Shown piece by piece: positions 1-5,174 of a stretch of 5,174 nt of DNA. The translations under genes and the position numbers were made by a program. The notes under the pieces are model-generated. The model did no database searches and had not been told where the DNA came from. It saw nothing but the letters and a program-made list of their open reading frames with translations. Within the stretch, counting starts at the first letter, position 1; every line of letters starts with the position of its first letter. This DNA is from Chloroflexota bacterium (GTDB lineage: Bacteria > Chloroflexota > Dehalococcoidia > JABGRK01): the NCBI GenBank assembly GCA_030665485.1, contig DAOUZV010000089.1:1-5174 (forward strand), read 5' to 3'.

Positions 1-340
1 AGAGCAAGCGCTCAATAACCTCATCTTGCTTAAGAGTCTTGGCAGCTATCTCCTTAGCATCTTTGGAGGTCAGGTGACAGTAAAAAATGTTTCCCGGCTC
101 TATAACTGCTATAGGCCCCTGCTCGCAGAAACCATGGCAGCCCGTTACGCGCAGGCGGACCTCCGACTCCATTCCCTGCATACGCAACTCATCGTTCACC
201 GCATCTATTACATCCTGACAACGCGATGCGGTACAGCCGGTGCCTCCGCATAGAATAAGTGTTTTTTTAATATTTTTCCTGCTGCCTGAAAGTTCCCTCC
301 CCATTTTCTGCAAATCTGCTATCATGCTTAACTTAGGCAT
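1..340 (-). CDS. NuoF/HymB-like NADH-binding subunit, N-terminal part (3' end outside window)
   Basis: Reading leftward from ATG at 340-338, the frame stays open for 113 codons to the window edge, so only the N-terminus is visible. It holds a thioredoxin-like [2Fe-2S] domain at about residues 27-105, with the cysteine pattern C31-x4-C36 and C68-x3-C72 in the contexts CGGTGC and GCHGFC. This domain precedes the FMN/NADH-binding domain in NuoF-like subunits of [FeFe] hydrogenases (HymB, HndC, HydB) and NAD-dependent formate dehydrogenases; the FMN/NADH part would lie outside the window. The NuoF of respiratory complex I usually lacks such an extension, so a soluble hydrogenase or formate dehydrogenase is more likely, but the catalytic gene is not visible. 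The start is supported by GGGGGAG at 353-347, 6 nt upstream. The gene overlaps the end of the NuoE-like gene by 8 nt, which implies translational coupling and a shared complex. Extra cysteines C41 and C88 are not assigned. The family call is firm; which enzyme it serves is inference. Confidence 0.88.
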   Translation of the reverse strand, partial: MPKLSMIADLQKMGRELSGSRKNIKKTLILCGGTGCTASRCQDVIDAVNDELRMQGMESEVRLRVTGCHGFCEQGPIAVIEPGNIFYCHLTSKDAKEIAAKTLKQDEVIERLL

Positions 341-815
341 TACAGGCTCCCCCTTCTTCTTCAGAACGAAGCTTATCTATCAGTTTCCGCAGCTTGGAGG
401 GAGTCACGTGATGATGCGATGATGCGTTTTCGGTTACAATGGGCCCCAAAGCGCATGCTCCCAGGCAATTGACGTGCTCTATGGAAAAAAGGCCATCCTC
501 GGTCATTTCACCCGGCTCCACCTTGAGATGGCCGCTGGCCTGATCCGCAAGAAGCTGCGCACCGCGCACGTGGCAGGCGGTGCCCATGCACATGGTTATT
601 ATGTTTTTACCGCTCGGTGTAAGCTTAAAGGCCTTATAAAAGGAGGCCACCCGATACACCTCGATCAAAGGCACACCCAGAATCTCGGATATGCGCCTCA
701 TTGCGTCCTCAGGCACATACCCGCAGCACTCCTGCACATCCTGCAGAACTTCGATTAACAGGTGAGGCTGGCTGCTGCGCCCTTTCAGTATCGATTCCAG
801 TTGTGACGATTCCAT
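333..815 (-). CDS. NuoE/HymA-like [2Fe-2S] subunit of an NAD(P)-linked hydrogenase or formate dehydrogenase
   Basis: This 160-residue protein has the size and layout of NuoE-family proteins: an N-terminal helical region (about 1-65, including ECCGYVPEDAMRRISE) followed by a thioredoxin-like [2Fe-2S] domain. The cluster ligands are clear: C76 and C81 in CMGTACHVRG, then C117 and C121 in CLGACALGP. In the family this subunit passes electrons alongside the NADH-oxidising NuoF-like flavoprotein in the cytoplasm. It is the first gene of a leftward operon: a promoter lies at 896-868 and AAAGGGGG at 828-821 sits 5 nt before the ATG, a strong ribosome binding site that supports this start. The NuoF-like gene follows with an 8-nt overlap. 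The order E then F, without other Nuo genes before it, matches hydrogenase operons of the Hym/Hnd/Hyd type, some of which are electron-bifurcating. A formate dehydrogenase operon would look the same over this stretch. The name hymA would be reasonable if an [FeFe] hydrogenase gene follows. Confidence 0.92.
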   Translation of the reverse strand: MESSQLESILKGRSSQPHLLIEVLQDVQECCGYVPEDAMRRISEILGVPLIEVYRVASFYKAFKLTPSGKNIITMCMGTACHVRGAQLLADQASGHLKVEPGEMTEDGLFSIEHVNCLGACALGPIVTENASSHHHVTPSKLRKLIDKLRSEEEGGACNA

Positions 816-867
816 ACGAGCCCCCTTTAATAGAATCCAAGCAAATGCTTTTTAATTGACAATACAA

Positions 868-896
868 ATTCTATGAGGTAGTCTCTGTAGTGTAAA
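868..896 (-). promoter_or_regulatory. Sigma70-type promoter of the NuoE/NuoF-like operon
   Basis: On the minus strand, TTTACA (896-891) and TAGAAT (873-868) are separated by exactly 17 bp, each differing from consensus at one position. Transcription would start near 861 and leave a leader of about 45 nt before the ATG at 815. The spacer contains two direct copies of GTAGT (878-882 and 887-891, plus-strand reading). The -35 box overlaps the first TAAATAC element, so a regulator bound there could touch RNA polymerase. Confidence 0.62.
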
Positions 897-943
897 TACG
901 GAATAAATACTCACTTAATGCCTATATAATATGGGTATTATTC
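893..943. promoter_or_regulatory. Candidate operator: TAAATAC direct repeats and inverted copy between divergent genes
   Basis: TAAATAC occurs at 893-899 and again at 904-910, 11 bp apart start to start, about one helical turn. GAATAAATAC (901-910) also pairs, with one unmatched base, with GTATTATTC (935-943) as an inverted repeat around the TATAAT box. The elements overlap the -35 of the leftward redox operon and the -35 region of the rightward regulator gene. This position suits binding by the divergently encoded LuxR-type protein. The region is AT-rich, so chance is possible. Confidence 0.35.
925..930 (+). promoter_or_regulatory. Likely -10 box of the LuxR-type regulator gene
   Basis: A perfect TATAAT lies about 39 bp before the ATG at 969. 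No good -35 hexamer sits 16-18 bp upstream: at the best spacing the sequence is AATAAA (902-907), which falls inside the TAAATAC repeats. This suggests a promoter that is weak alone or needs an activator. The ribosome binding site is modest (GCAGG at 955-959, 9 nt before the start). Confidence 0.45.
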
Positions 944-968
944 GATTAACAAAAGCAGGTTTTTAAAC

Positions 969-1916
969 ATGAAGGATGGCGGTATCGGATTTCCCAATAC
1001 GGAACTGGCCCAGCTTTGGCGAATACCGTTCAGCGACGAAACCGATTATTTAAAGGTTGAAAGTGCACTGCGCGAGCGTATCAAGGAGATCAACTGCCTT
1101 TACGGGGTGTCGCTTCTGGCCGAGCGTCACGGTGATTCGCTAGACGATTTGCTGGAACAACTGGTTAACTTTCTGCCCCATTCGTGGCAGTACCCGGATA
1201 TCACCTGCGCAAGAGTCGTATTTAAAGGAAGGACCTACAAGAGCCAGTGGTTCAAAGTCACTCAGTGGCGGCAGTCCTCGCGGATTTATGTTTACAGCGA
1301 GCCGGTGGGCGAAGTGTCCATGTTCTATCTGGAGGAGCGGCCGCCAGCCGATGAGGGTGCCTTCCTAAAAGAAGAACGTGCCCTGCTGGATGCATTGGCG
1401 GATCAGATAGGCACCATCGCCACAAGGATTTCCGCCGAACTGGAGCTGCAGGAAACCAACAAGCAACTAAGCCTTGAACGCAGAGCGTTACAGGAATCGA
1501 ACACAGCCCTTAGAACGGTTTTGTCAAGAATAGAGGAAGAAAAACACGAAATTTACAGGAATATTAAAACCAATGTCGACAGAATTGTAATGCCAATTTT
1601 GCATGGCCTGGCCTTGGAACTGCCTCAGACACAGGATAAGTATTTGGAGATGCTGAGAACGAACTTGGATGAGATCACCTCGCCGTTCATTCGCCATTTA
1701 GCGAATTCATACTATTCCCTGACACCAGCGGAAATTGCTATCTGTAACATGATTCGCAATGGACTTAGAACCAAGGAAATAGCCAATATAAGGGGAGTAT
1801 CAACAGCGACCATCAACCGGCACAGGGAAAATATACGGCGCAAGATCGAGATCACCAATAAGGATGTAAATCTGGCGACCTATTTGCAATCAAGTATGTG
1901 GGAAGAAGAATTGTAA
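969..1916 (+). CDS. Stand-alone LuxR-type transcriptional regulator with GAF-like sensory half
   Basis: The 315-residue protein has three parts. Residues about 35-155 look like the GAF-like region found in some one-component regulators and histidine kinases (stretch LPHSWQYPDITCARVVFKG at 69-87, then VGEVSMFYLEE). Residues about 155-205 are a charged helical linker predicted to form a coiled coil, continuing into a helical segment (YLEMLRTNLDEITSPF, 225-240). Residues about 250-310 are a LuxR/FixJ-type helix-turn-helix: LTPAEIAICNMIRNGLRTKE, then the recognition helix in VSTATINRHRENIRRKI (277-293). There is no receiver domain, no kinase core and no membrane segment, so it should be a cytoplasmic one-component regulator sensing an unknown ligand, probably as a dimer. 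C43, C80 and C259 are its only cysteines, which gives no clear Fe-S or redox motif. It is divergent from the NuoE/NuoF-like operon across 153 bp, so control of that operon is the simplest guess. The family call is firm; ligand and targets are unknown. Confidence 0.85.
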   Translation: MKDGGIGFPNTELAQLWRIPFSDETDYLKVESALRERIKEINCLYGVSLLAERHGDSLDDLLEQLVNFLPHSWQYPDITCARVVFKGRTYKSQWFKVTQWRQSSRIYVYSEPVGEVSMFYLEERPPADEGAFLKEERALLDALADQIGTIATRISAELELQETNKQLSLERRALQESNTALRTVLSRIEEEKHEIYRNIKTNVDRIVMPILHGLALELPQTQDKYLEMLRTNLDEITSPFIRHLANSYYSLTPAEIAICNMIRNGLRTKEIANIRGVSTATINRHRENIRRKIEITNKDVNLATYLQSSMWEEEL

Positions 1917-1928
1917 GTAAGGTTTAGA

Positions 1929-2006
1929 GGCAATTCAGAATTTAAGATTAGAAGTAATGCGCTTTGATAATTATCTAATCCAGACTTCTAGCTTTCCAGA
2001 ATTGCC
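1929..2006. repeat. Nested inverted repeats between convergent genes (possible bidirectional terminator)
   Basis: Three inverted repeats are packed here. The outer arms are GGCAATTC (1929-1936) and GAATTGCC (1999-2006). An inner pair is GATTAGA (1946-1952) and TCTAATC (1974-1980). A second inner pair, TAGAAGT (1949-1955) and ACTTCTA (1984-1990), shares bases 1949-1952 with the first, so only one of the two can form at a time. A 10-bp palindrome, GATAATTATC, sits at 1966-1975. The block follows the LuxR-type gene stop and overlaps the last codons and stop of the glutamate synthase-like gene. There is no T-run on either strand, so a standard intrinsic terminator is not shown. Confidence 0.5.
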
Positions 2007-3580
2007 AGAGCTTCCTCTCTGTATGCTTCCATAAGATAAGGGATGCCTGTTACATCGGCGCACTCTCTGGTAAGCGACATGATATCACGGCGGGTGATGG
2101 CGGGCAGACTAAAGCACCTGGCGCCAGCCATTAACTGCTGCAGGCCGACTTTGAGCTTGCGGCTGTAACTGAAGATTCCGATGGCTCCCAGAGGGATATT
2201 ATCGATTTCCTTGGCGCCGACTATGTCCTTAACGCTTTCATAGTTTACGAATATTTCCTCTTTGCTTGAGCCGAACTGGCTGACCGTCTTTGGCAGTCTG
2301 CCGTCTTTCATCCACTGCTCTATGTTTTTGCCGACCATTCCCGGGATCATCATGGCGCGGCCCATGCATACCGCTTTGACGAAGGGCGCACCGAGCGCCA
2401 GAGCCTTGAATACATGGTCTTCTGCGCTGAAGCCACCGGCAAAGGCCAAATCCGGCACTCTTTCGCCCTTGTCTGCCAGTTTTTTGGCGAACTCGGCGGC
2501 CGCGGAGTGCAGATAGATGCTGGGCATGCCCCATTCCTCCATCATGCGCCACGGGCTCATACCGGTTCCACCGGGAGCGCCATCAATGGTTAACAAATCG
2601 ATCTTTGCTTTTGAGCTCCACTTGATAGCCATTGCCAGCTCGCGCAGCCCGTAAGCGCCGGTCTTTAGCGTGATACGTTTGAAACCGAGCTTTCTCAAAC
2701 GTTCCACTTCGGCATAAAAGCCCTCTTCGCTGATGAAGCCGAGCCTGCTGTGGCGTTCAAACTCCTTCAGCGAGCCGTCAGCGTAGGCGGCCTGATTTAT
2801 CGGGCTTGAAGGATCGGGGGTAACGATATAGCCGCGTTTCTGCAGCTCCAATGCACGCTCAATACTATCGACCTTGATCTCACCACCGATGCATTTTGCG
2901 CCCTGTCCCCATTTAAGCTCAATTGTATTTAGCTTATGCTTATTGATTACGTACTCGGCAACGCCCAATCTGGTATCCTCCACGTTCATTTGAACTAGGA
3001 TTTCACCATAGCCGTTGTGGTAGCGATTATAGGTCTCTATGCGGCGGTCCATGTCCGGCGCTTTTTTAACCTTGCCGTTGGAATCAAATTCCAGCTCCGG
3101 ATCGATACCGCAGACGTTCTCACCGCACACCATGGTGATACCACTGACTGCAGCACCTATGGCAAAGTGCTCCCAGTTTTTGCGTGCTATCTCCGTAGAA
3201 CCAAGGGCACCTGTGAAGACGGGAATGGCGAGCTTGGTTTTGATATCCCATCCATACTCTGTATCCGTGTCTACTGCCGGGAAAGTGGCGGTGTCGGGAT
3301 CGCCGGTTACACCCGGGGGCAGTCCGTTTGCTCCAAGCGCGTAACCCTGAATGTTGAGATGGGAGTAATCCACGGGGTAATCTTTGTCACCACCGGCCGT
3401 AACATCTCCAAAGGGACCGGGATATATCAGTTCCCTGCCGCGGAATGTTGCCTTGAAAATCTCGCAGTTTCCGGTACAGCCGTCGATACAGCGGGAACAT
3501 ATTCCGCTCTGGGGCGCTATACTTCGGGAACGGTTGGCGGTTCTGGTGGCATCGTTTGCATTGGGTCTTTGCAGGTTCAT
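1988..3580 (-). CDS. Stand-alone FMN-binding glutamate synthase-like protein (GltB central-domain family)
   Basis: The 530-residue protein matches the FMN-binding, barrel-type synthase domain of glutamate synthase, which in full enzymes makes glutamate from 2-oxoglutarate and ammonia in the cytoplasm. Family marks are KWGQGAKCIGGEI (223-235), LLTIDGAPGGTGMSP (329-343, the flavin/phosphate loop) and LAFAGGFSAEDHVFKALALGA (378-398). It has neither the N-terminal class II glutaminase domain nor the C-terminal GXGXG domain, so it resembles the separate FMN-domain proteins of archaea and some anaerobes. The cysteine triad that binds the [3Fe-4S] cluster in standard GltB is not seen after the barrel: AVCMGRAMM has only C405. 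Instead the N-terminus carries C28, C31, C35 and C39 in CSRCIDGCTGNC, a plausible Fe-S site. AAAGGG at 3596-3591, 10 nt upstream, supports the start. It follows nrpR by 53 bp with no clear promoter between, implying co-transcription under nitrogen control. The true substrate and partners, such as a separate glutaminase or ferredoxin, are not shown; a related amino-acid or methylamine-type synthase activity cannot be excluded. Confidence 0.88.
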   Translation of the reverse strand: MNLQRPNANDATRTANRSRSIAPQSGICSRCIDGCTGNCEIFKATFRGRELIYPGPFGDVTAGGDKDYPVDYSHLNIQGYALGANGLPPGVTGDPDTATFPAVDTDTEYGWDIKTKLAIPVFTGALGSTEIARKNWEHFAIGAAVSGITMVCGENVCGIDPELEFDSNGKVKKAPDMDRRIETYNRYHNGYGEILVQMNVEDTRLGVAEYVINKHKLNTIELKWGQGAKCIGGEIKVDSIERALELQKRGYIVTPDPSSPINQAAYADGSLKEFERHSRLGFISEEGFYAEVERLRKLGFKRITLKTGAYGLRELAMAIKWSSKAKIDLLTIDGAPGGTGMSPWRMMEEWGMPSIYLHSAAAEFAKKLADKGERVPDLAFAGGFSAEDHVFKALALGAPFVKAVCMGRAMMIPGMVGKNIEQWMKDGRLPKTVSQFGSSKEEIFVNYESVKDIVGAKEIDNIPLGAIGIFSYSRKLKVGLQQLMAGARCFSLPAITRRDIMSLTRECADVTGIPYLMEAYREEALAILES

Positions 3581-3633
3581 TACTTCTTTTCCCTTTCACA
3601 TCTGCTTGGTAAGATTGTCTTTGATTTGTAACT

Positions 3634-4626
3634 CTAAAGATCTTCTATGTTTACCAGTTCTTTGTAGTCTATAATCGTGCTCATGGCATGGTTTTCGGCC
3701 TCGATCCCAGCTTCTTCTACGGCGGCAACTGGATTCATTCCGCCGACAAGGATCATACCTACTCGATTGAGATCTATTGGAATCTCACATACCGGCTCGC
3801 TGGTATTTCCCATGACAAGTAGGCCACCTATATGCGCCTGTTGAAGCTTTGCTATAACCTGCTCCGCTGACTGGCGGCACAGCGAAGGTATTTCACGGAA
3901 GTTGGCCAGAATCTGGCCGTCCCCCGCCTCAACTGCGCTTTTAACCGATGTCATTTTGGCCCTGATGAATATCTCTGAAGGGTCCAGCGATGACCCGTTA
4001 TAATGGATTAGCTCTGCAAAACGCAATGGTTTGCCGTCCTTAAGCTGCAATAGGCCGCCAAACCTGGAGTCCATTGGTATGCCTGCTTTTAGCAGCACAC
4101 CGTTGATGGTGATGCTGCACACCGTGCCCAGTCCTATTTTGGCCTTGGGAACGGTAAATTCGCCTATTTTTTCTCCCTCGGGGGCCACCATCACTAAATC
4201 GCTCACACACAAACCCTGCGCAAATATTGGCTTCATTATTTGAAGCACACGGCTGAATTTCTTGTCGGGAAAGAAAGAAACGTTTACCGGTATAACCCCG
4301 CACTTGTTTTCGTAATCGAAATCGGTTCTGAAAGCGAGCAGTTCGATTTTGGATATGGCGAACCCAACCTTATCTTTAACCAGGGCTCTTTTTATTTCAT
4401 CGCGGCCCTTCTCTGTAAGAATACGGCCATTCCTGCCGATAAGCTGGGTAAGTCCCCTCTCGTCGGCCATTTTGAGGTGATATCTGACGGCCCTCTCCCC
4501 GAGTTCAACTCCGTAGTCTTTGAGTCGGTGAGCGATAATTCTGGCCCCTAAAGGGTCTTGATTCTCACCCAGGATTCTTAGGATTGATAAGACTTTGCGC
4601 TCAACATCCAGAGTATCAAAAGCCAT
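3634..4626 (-). CDS. nrpR: NrpR-family nitrogen regulator (winged helix plus one NrpR/DUF128 domain)
   Basis: The 330-residue protein starts with a winged-helix DNA-binding domain (about residues 5-75: VERKVLSILRILGENQDPLGARIIAHRL, then ERAVRYHLKMADERGL and a wing around GRNGRILTEKG). One NrpR effector domain follows (about 85-325), with recognisable stretches such as VIPVNVSFFP (111-120), GLGTVCSITINGVLLKAGIPMDSRFGG (165-191) and VGMILVGGMNPVAAVEEAGI (289-308). In methanogens NrpR represses nitrogen-assimilation genes and is released by 2-oxoglutarate when nitrogen is scarce. The Methanococcus protein has two tandem effector domains; this one has a single copy. GAGG at 4637-4634, 7 nt before the ATG, supports the start. 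The gene has a strong promoter whose -10/+1 region is covered by a GGAA-N6-TTCC dyad, so autoregulation is likely. It is followed by the glutamate synthase-like gene, probably in one transcript. The family call is firm; ligand and operator are inferred from the archaeal work. Confidence 0.9.
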   Translation of the reverse strand: MAFDTLDVERKVLSILRILGENQDPLGARIIAHRLKDYGVELGERAVRYHLKMADERGLTQLIGRNGRILTEKGRDEIKRALVKDKVGFAISKIELLAFRTDFDYENKCGVIPVNVSFFPDKKFSRVLQIMKPIFAQGLCVSDLVMVAPEGEKIGEFTVPKAKIGLGTVCSITINGVLLKAGIPMDSRFGGLLQLKDGKPLRFAELIHYNGSSLDPSEIFIRAKMTSVKSAVEAGDGQILANFREIPSLCRQSAEQVIAKLQQAHIGGLLVMGNTSEPVCEIPIDLNRVGMILVGGMNPVAAVEEAGIEAENHAMSTIIDYKELVNIEDL

Positions 4627-4645
4627 ATATTAACCTCATAACGGC

Positions 4646-4667
4646 AGTAGGAAACTGTTTTCCTACT
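4646..4667. promoter_or_regulatory. Probable NrpR operator, GGAA-N6-TTCC dyad
   Basis: A 22-bp dyad has perfect 9-bp arms AGTAGGAAA (4646-4654) and TTTCCTACT (4659-4667) around the 4-bp centre CTGT. Its core, GGAA (4650-4653), six bases, TTCC (4660-4663), equals the operator pattern reported for NrpR in methanogenic archaea. It overlaps the last three bases of the nrpR -10 box and covers the expected start of transcription, so binding should block initiation. The gene downstream encodes an NrpR protein, which strengthens the match. No second copy was noticed in the other intergenic regions. Confidence 0.8.
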
Positions 4668-4693
4668 ATACAGGTAATTATTGAGCTTGTCAA
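4665..4693 (-). promoter_or_regulatory. Strong sigma70-type promoter of the nrpR operon
   Basis: On the minus strand, a perfect TTGACA (4693-4688) and TATAGT (4670-4665, one mismatch) are separated by the ideal 17 bp. Transcription should start near 4658, inside the operator dyad, giving a leader of about 31 nt that holds the GAGG ribosome binding site. A strong promoter with an operator on its start site fits simple repression. Confidence 0.8.
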
Positions 4694-4769
4694 TACCCAA
4701 GCATTCCGGTTTCCGTAAGGATTTTTTGGCGTGTAATCGAGTAGAGTGAAGTGGCTGGTGCTCTAATCT

Positions 4770-5174
4770 CTAGCCATGTTTGTCACCGTCTTTGCCGGAA
4801 GTGGTTTCTTCAAATTCCTCATCATAAAGTGAGTTACCTGACTTGCTTTTGCTAATCCTTTTGATCACATGTGAAATGGCATGCTCGCTTCTTTTTTTGC
4901 TCTTTCTATACAGTAAAAACCAAGCAAGGGAAAAAACTGCAAAGATGCTAACTATTGCCAGTGGGATTGTTCCCATCATGGATATGAAGACACCGGACAG
5001 CAAAACCCCGATTATCTGCATCCAGGGATACAAAGGAGAACGGAATGTAGGCCTGTAAGTATCTTGCTTGCTCTCCCGCATAGCTATAACCGATACGTTT
5101 GCCAGTGCAAAAAGCACCAGTTTTAAGGTAGACGCTGTTTTAACAAGGTTTTCCAAATCCAAAAGCATGATTGC
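4770..5174 (-). CDS. APC-family amino-acid permease, C-terminal end (5' end outside window)
   Basis: The frame is open from the right edge for 134 codons to a TAG at 4772-4770; the ATG at 5168 is internal because the two codons before it (Ala, Ile) are still in frame. Visible in order are a membrane helix (LKLVLFALANVSVIAM), a loop with the family-typical pattern YRPTFRSPLYPW, and a long hydrophobic stretch that should form two more helices (MQIIGVLLSGVFISMMG and TIPLAIVSIFAVFSLAWFLLY). A charged cytoplasmic tail of about 46 residues follows, first basic (KSKKR, KRISKSK), then acidic (DEEFEE). The PLYPW loop before the last helices is characteristic of APC-superfamily amino-acid and polyamine transporters. 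The substrate cannot be read from this end. It runs in the same direction as nrpR but 143 bp upstream of it, and nrpR has its own promoter, so it is probably a separate unit. A nitrogen-related role is only suggested by proximity. Confidence 0.75.
   Translation of the reverse strand, partial: AIMLLDLENLVKTASTLKLVLFALANVSVIAMRESKQDTYRPTFRSPLYPWMQIIGVLLSGVFISMMGTIPLAIVSIFAVFSLAWFLLYRKSKKRSEHAISHVIKRISKSKSGNSLYDEEFEETTSGKDGDKHG

Noticed and set aside
856..861. Perfect TTGACA on the plus strand upstream of the LuxR-type gene
   Set aside because: At 16-18 bp downstream there is no acceptable -10 (TAGTCT at best), and the good TATAAT at 925-930 is far too distant to pair with it.
3017..3631. Long rightward open frame of 204 codons opposite the glutamate synthase-like gene
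   Set aside because: It lies antisense to a strongly recognisable protein, has no family resemblance and no clear ribosome binding site; it is a shadow frame.
3581..3633. Possible separate promoter for the glutamate synthase-like gene
   Set aside because: No -35/-10 pair with proper spacing was found in these 53 bp; read-through from nrpR is simpler.
4703..4716. Second NrpR-type site suggested by TTCCGGTTTCC upstream of the nrpR promoter
   Set aside because: It is a direct repeat of TTCC, not a GGAA-N6-TTCC dyad, so it does not match the operator symmetry.
4694..4725. T-run (TTTTTT near 4721) after a possible small hairpin, suggesting a rightward terminator
   Set aside because: The stem would have only about 3 bp and no rightward gene precedes it, so it is not a credible terminator.

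Overview
The window carries five bacterial genes or gene ends plus regulatory DNA, with base composition near half G+C. The promoters are sigma70-like and the ribosome binding sites are purine-rich, so the host is a bacterium, although two of the genes belong to families best known from methanogenic archaea. An anaerobe fits best: it has a NuoE/NuoF-type electron-transfer pair of the kind found in [FeFe] hydrogenases or formate dehydrogenases, together with an NrpR-type nitrogen regulator. A Dehalococcoidia-like Chloroflexota or an anaerobic Firmicute/Deltaproteobacterium would suit; this placement is inference from gene content only.

Left part (1-968): a leftward operon begins at a good promoter (868-896) and encodes a NuoE/HymA-like [2Fe-2S] protein (333-815), then, with an 8-nt overlap, a NuoF/HymB-like subunit that runs off the left edge (1-340). 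Divergently, at 969-1916, lies a stand-alone regulator with a GAF-like N-terminal half, a coiled coil and a LuxR-type helix-turn-helix. The 153-bp divergent region contains direct and inverted copies of a TAAATAC/GTATTA-like element that could be its operator. The regulator probably controls the redox operon, itself, or both.

Middle and right part (1917-4770): a leftward two-gene unit holds nrpR (3634-4626) followed 53 bp later by a stand-alone FMN-domain glutamate synthase-like protein (1988-3580). nrpR has a near-consensus promoter (TTGACA-17-TATAGT). Directly on its -10/+1 region sits a 22-bp dyad containing GGAA-N6-TTCC, the operator pattern described for NrpR in methanogenic archaea. This suggests an autoregulated, 2-oxoglutarate-responsive nitrogen-assimilation operon in a bacterium and is the most interesting observation here. 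Between this operon and the convergent LuxR-type regulator is a 78-bp block of nested, mutually exclusive inverted repeats.

Right edge (4770-5174): the C-terminal end of a leftward APC-family amino-acid permease whose start lies outside the window.

No RNA genes, insertion sequences or CRISPR arrays were seen. No clear Rho-independent terminator was found.
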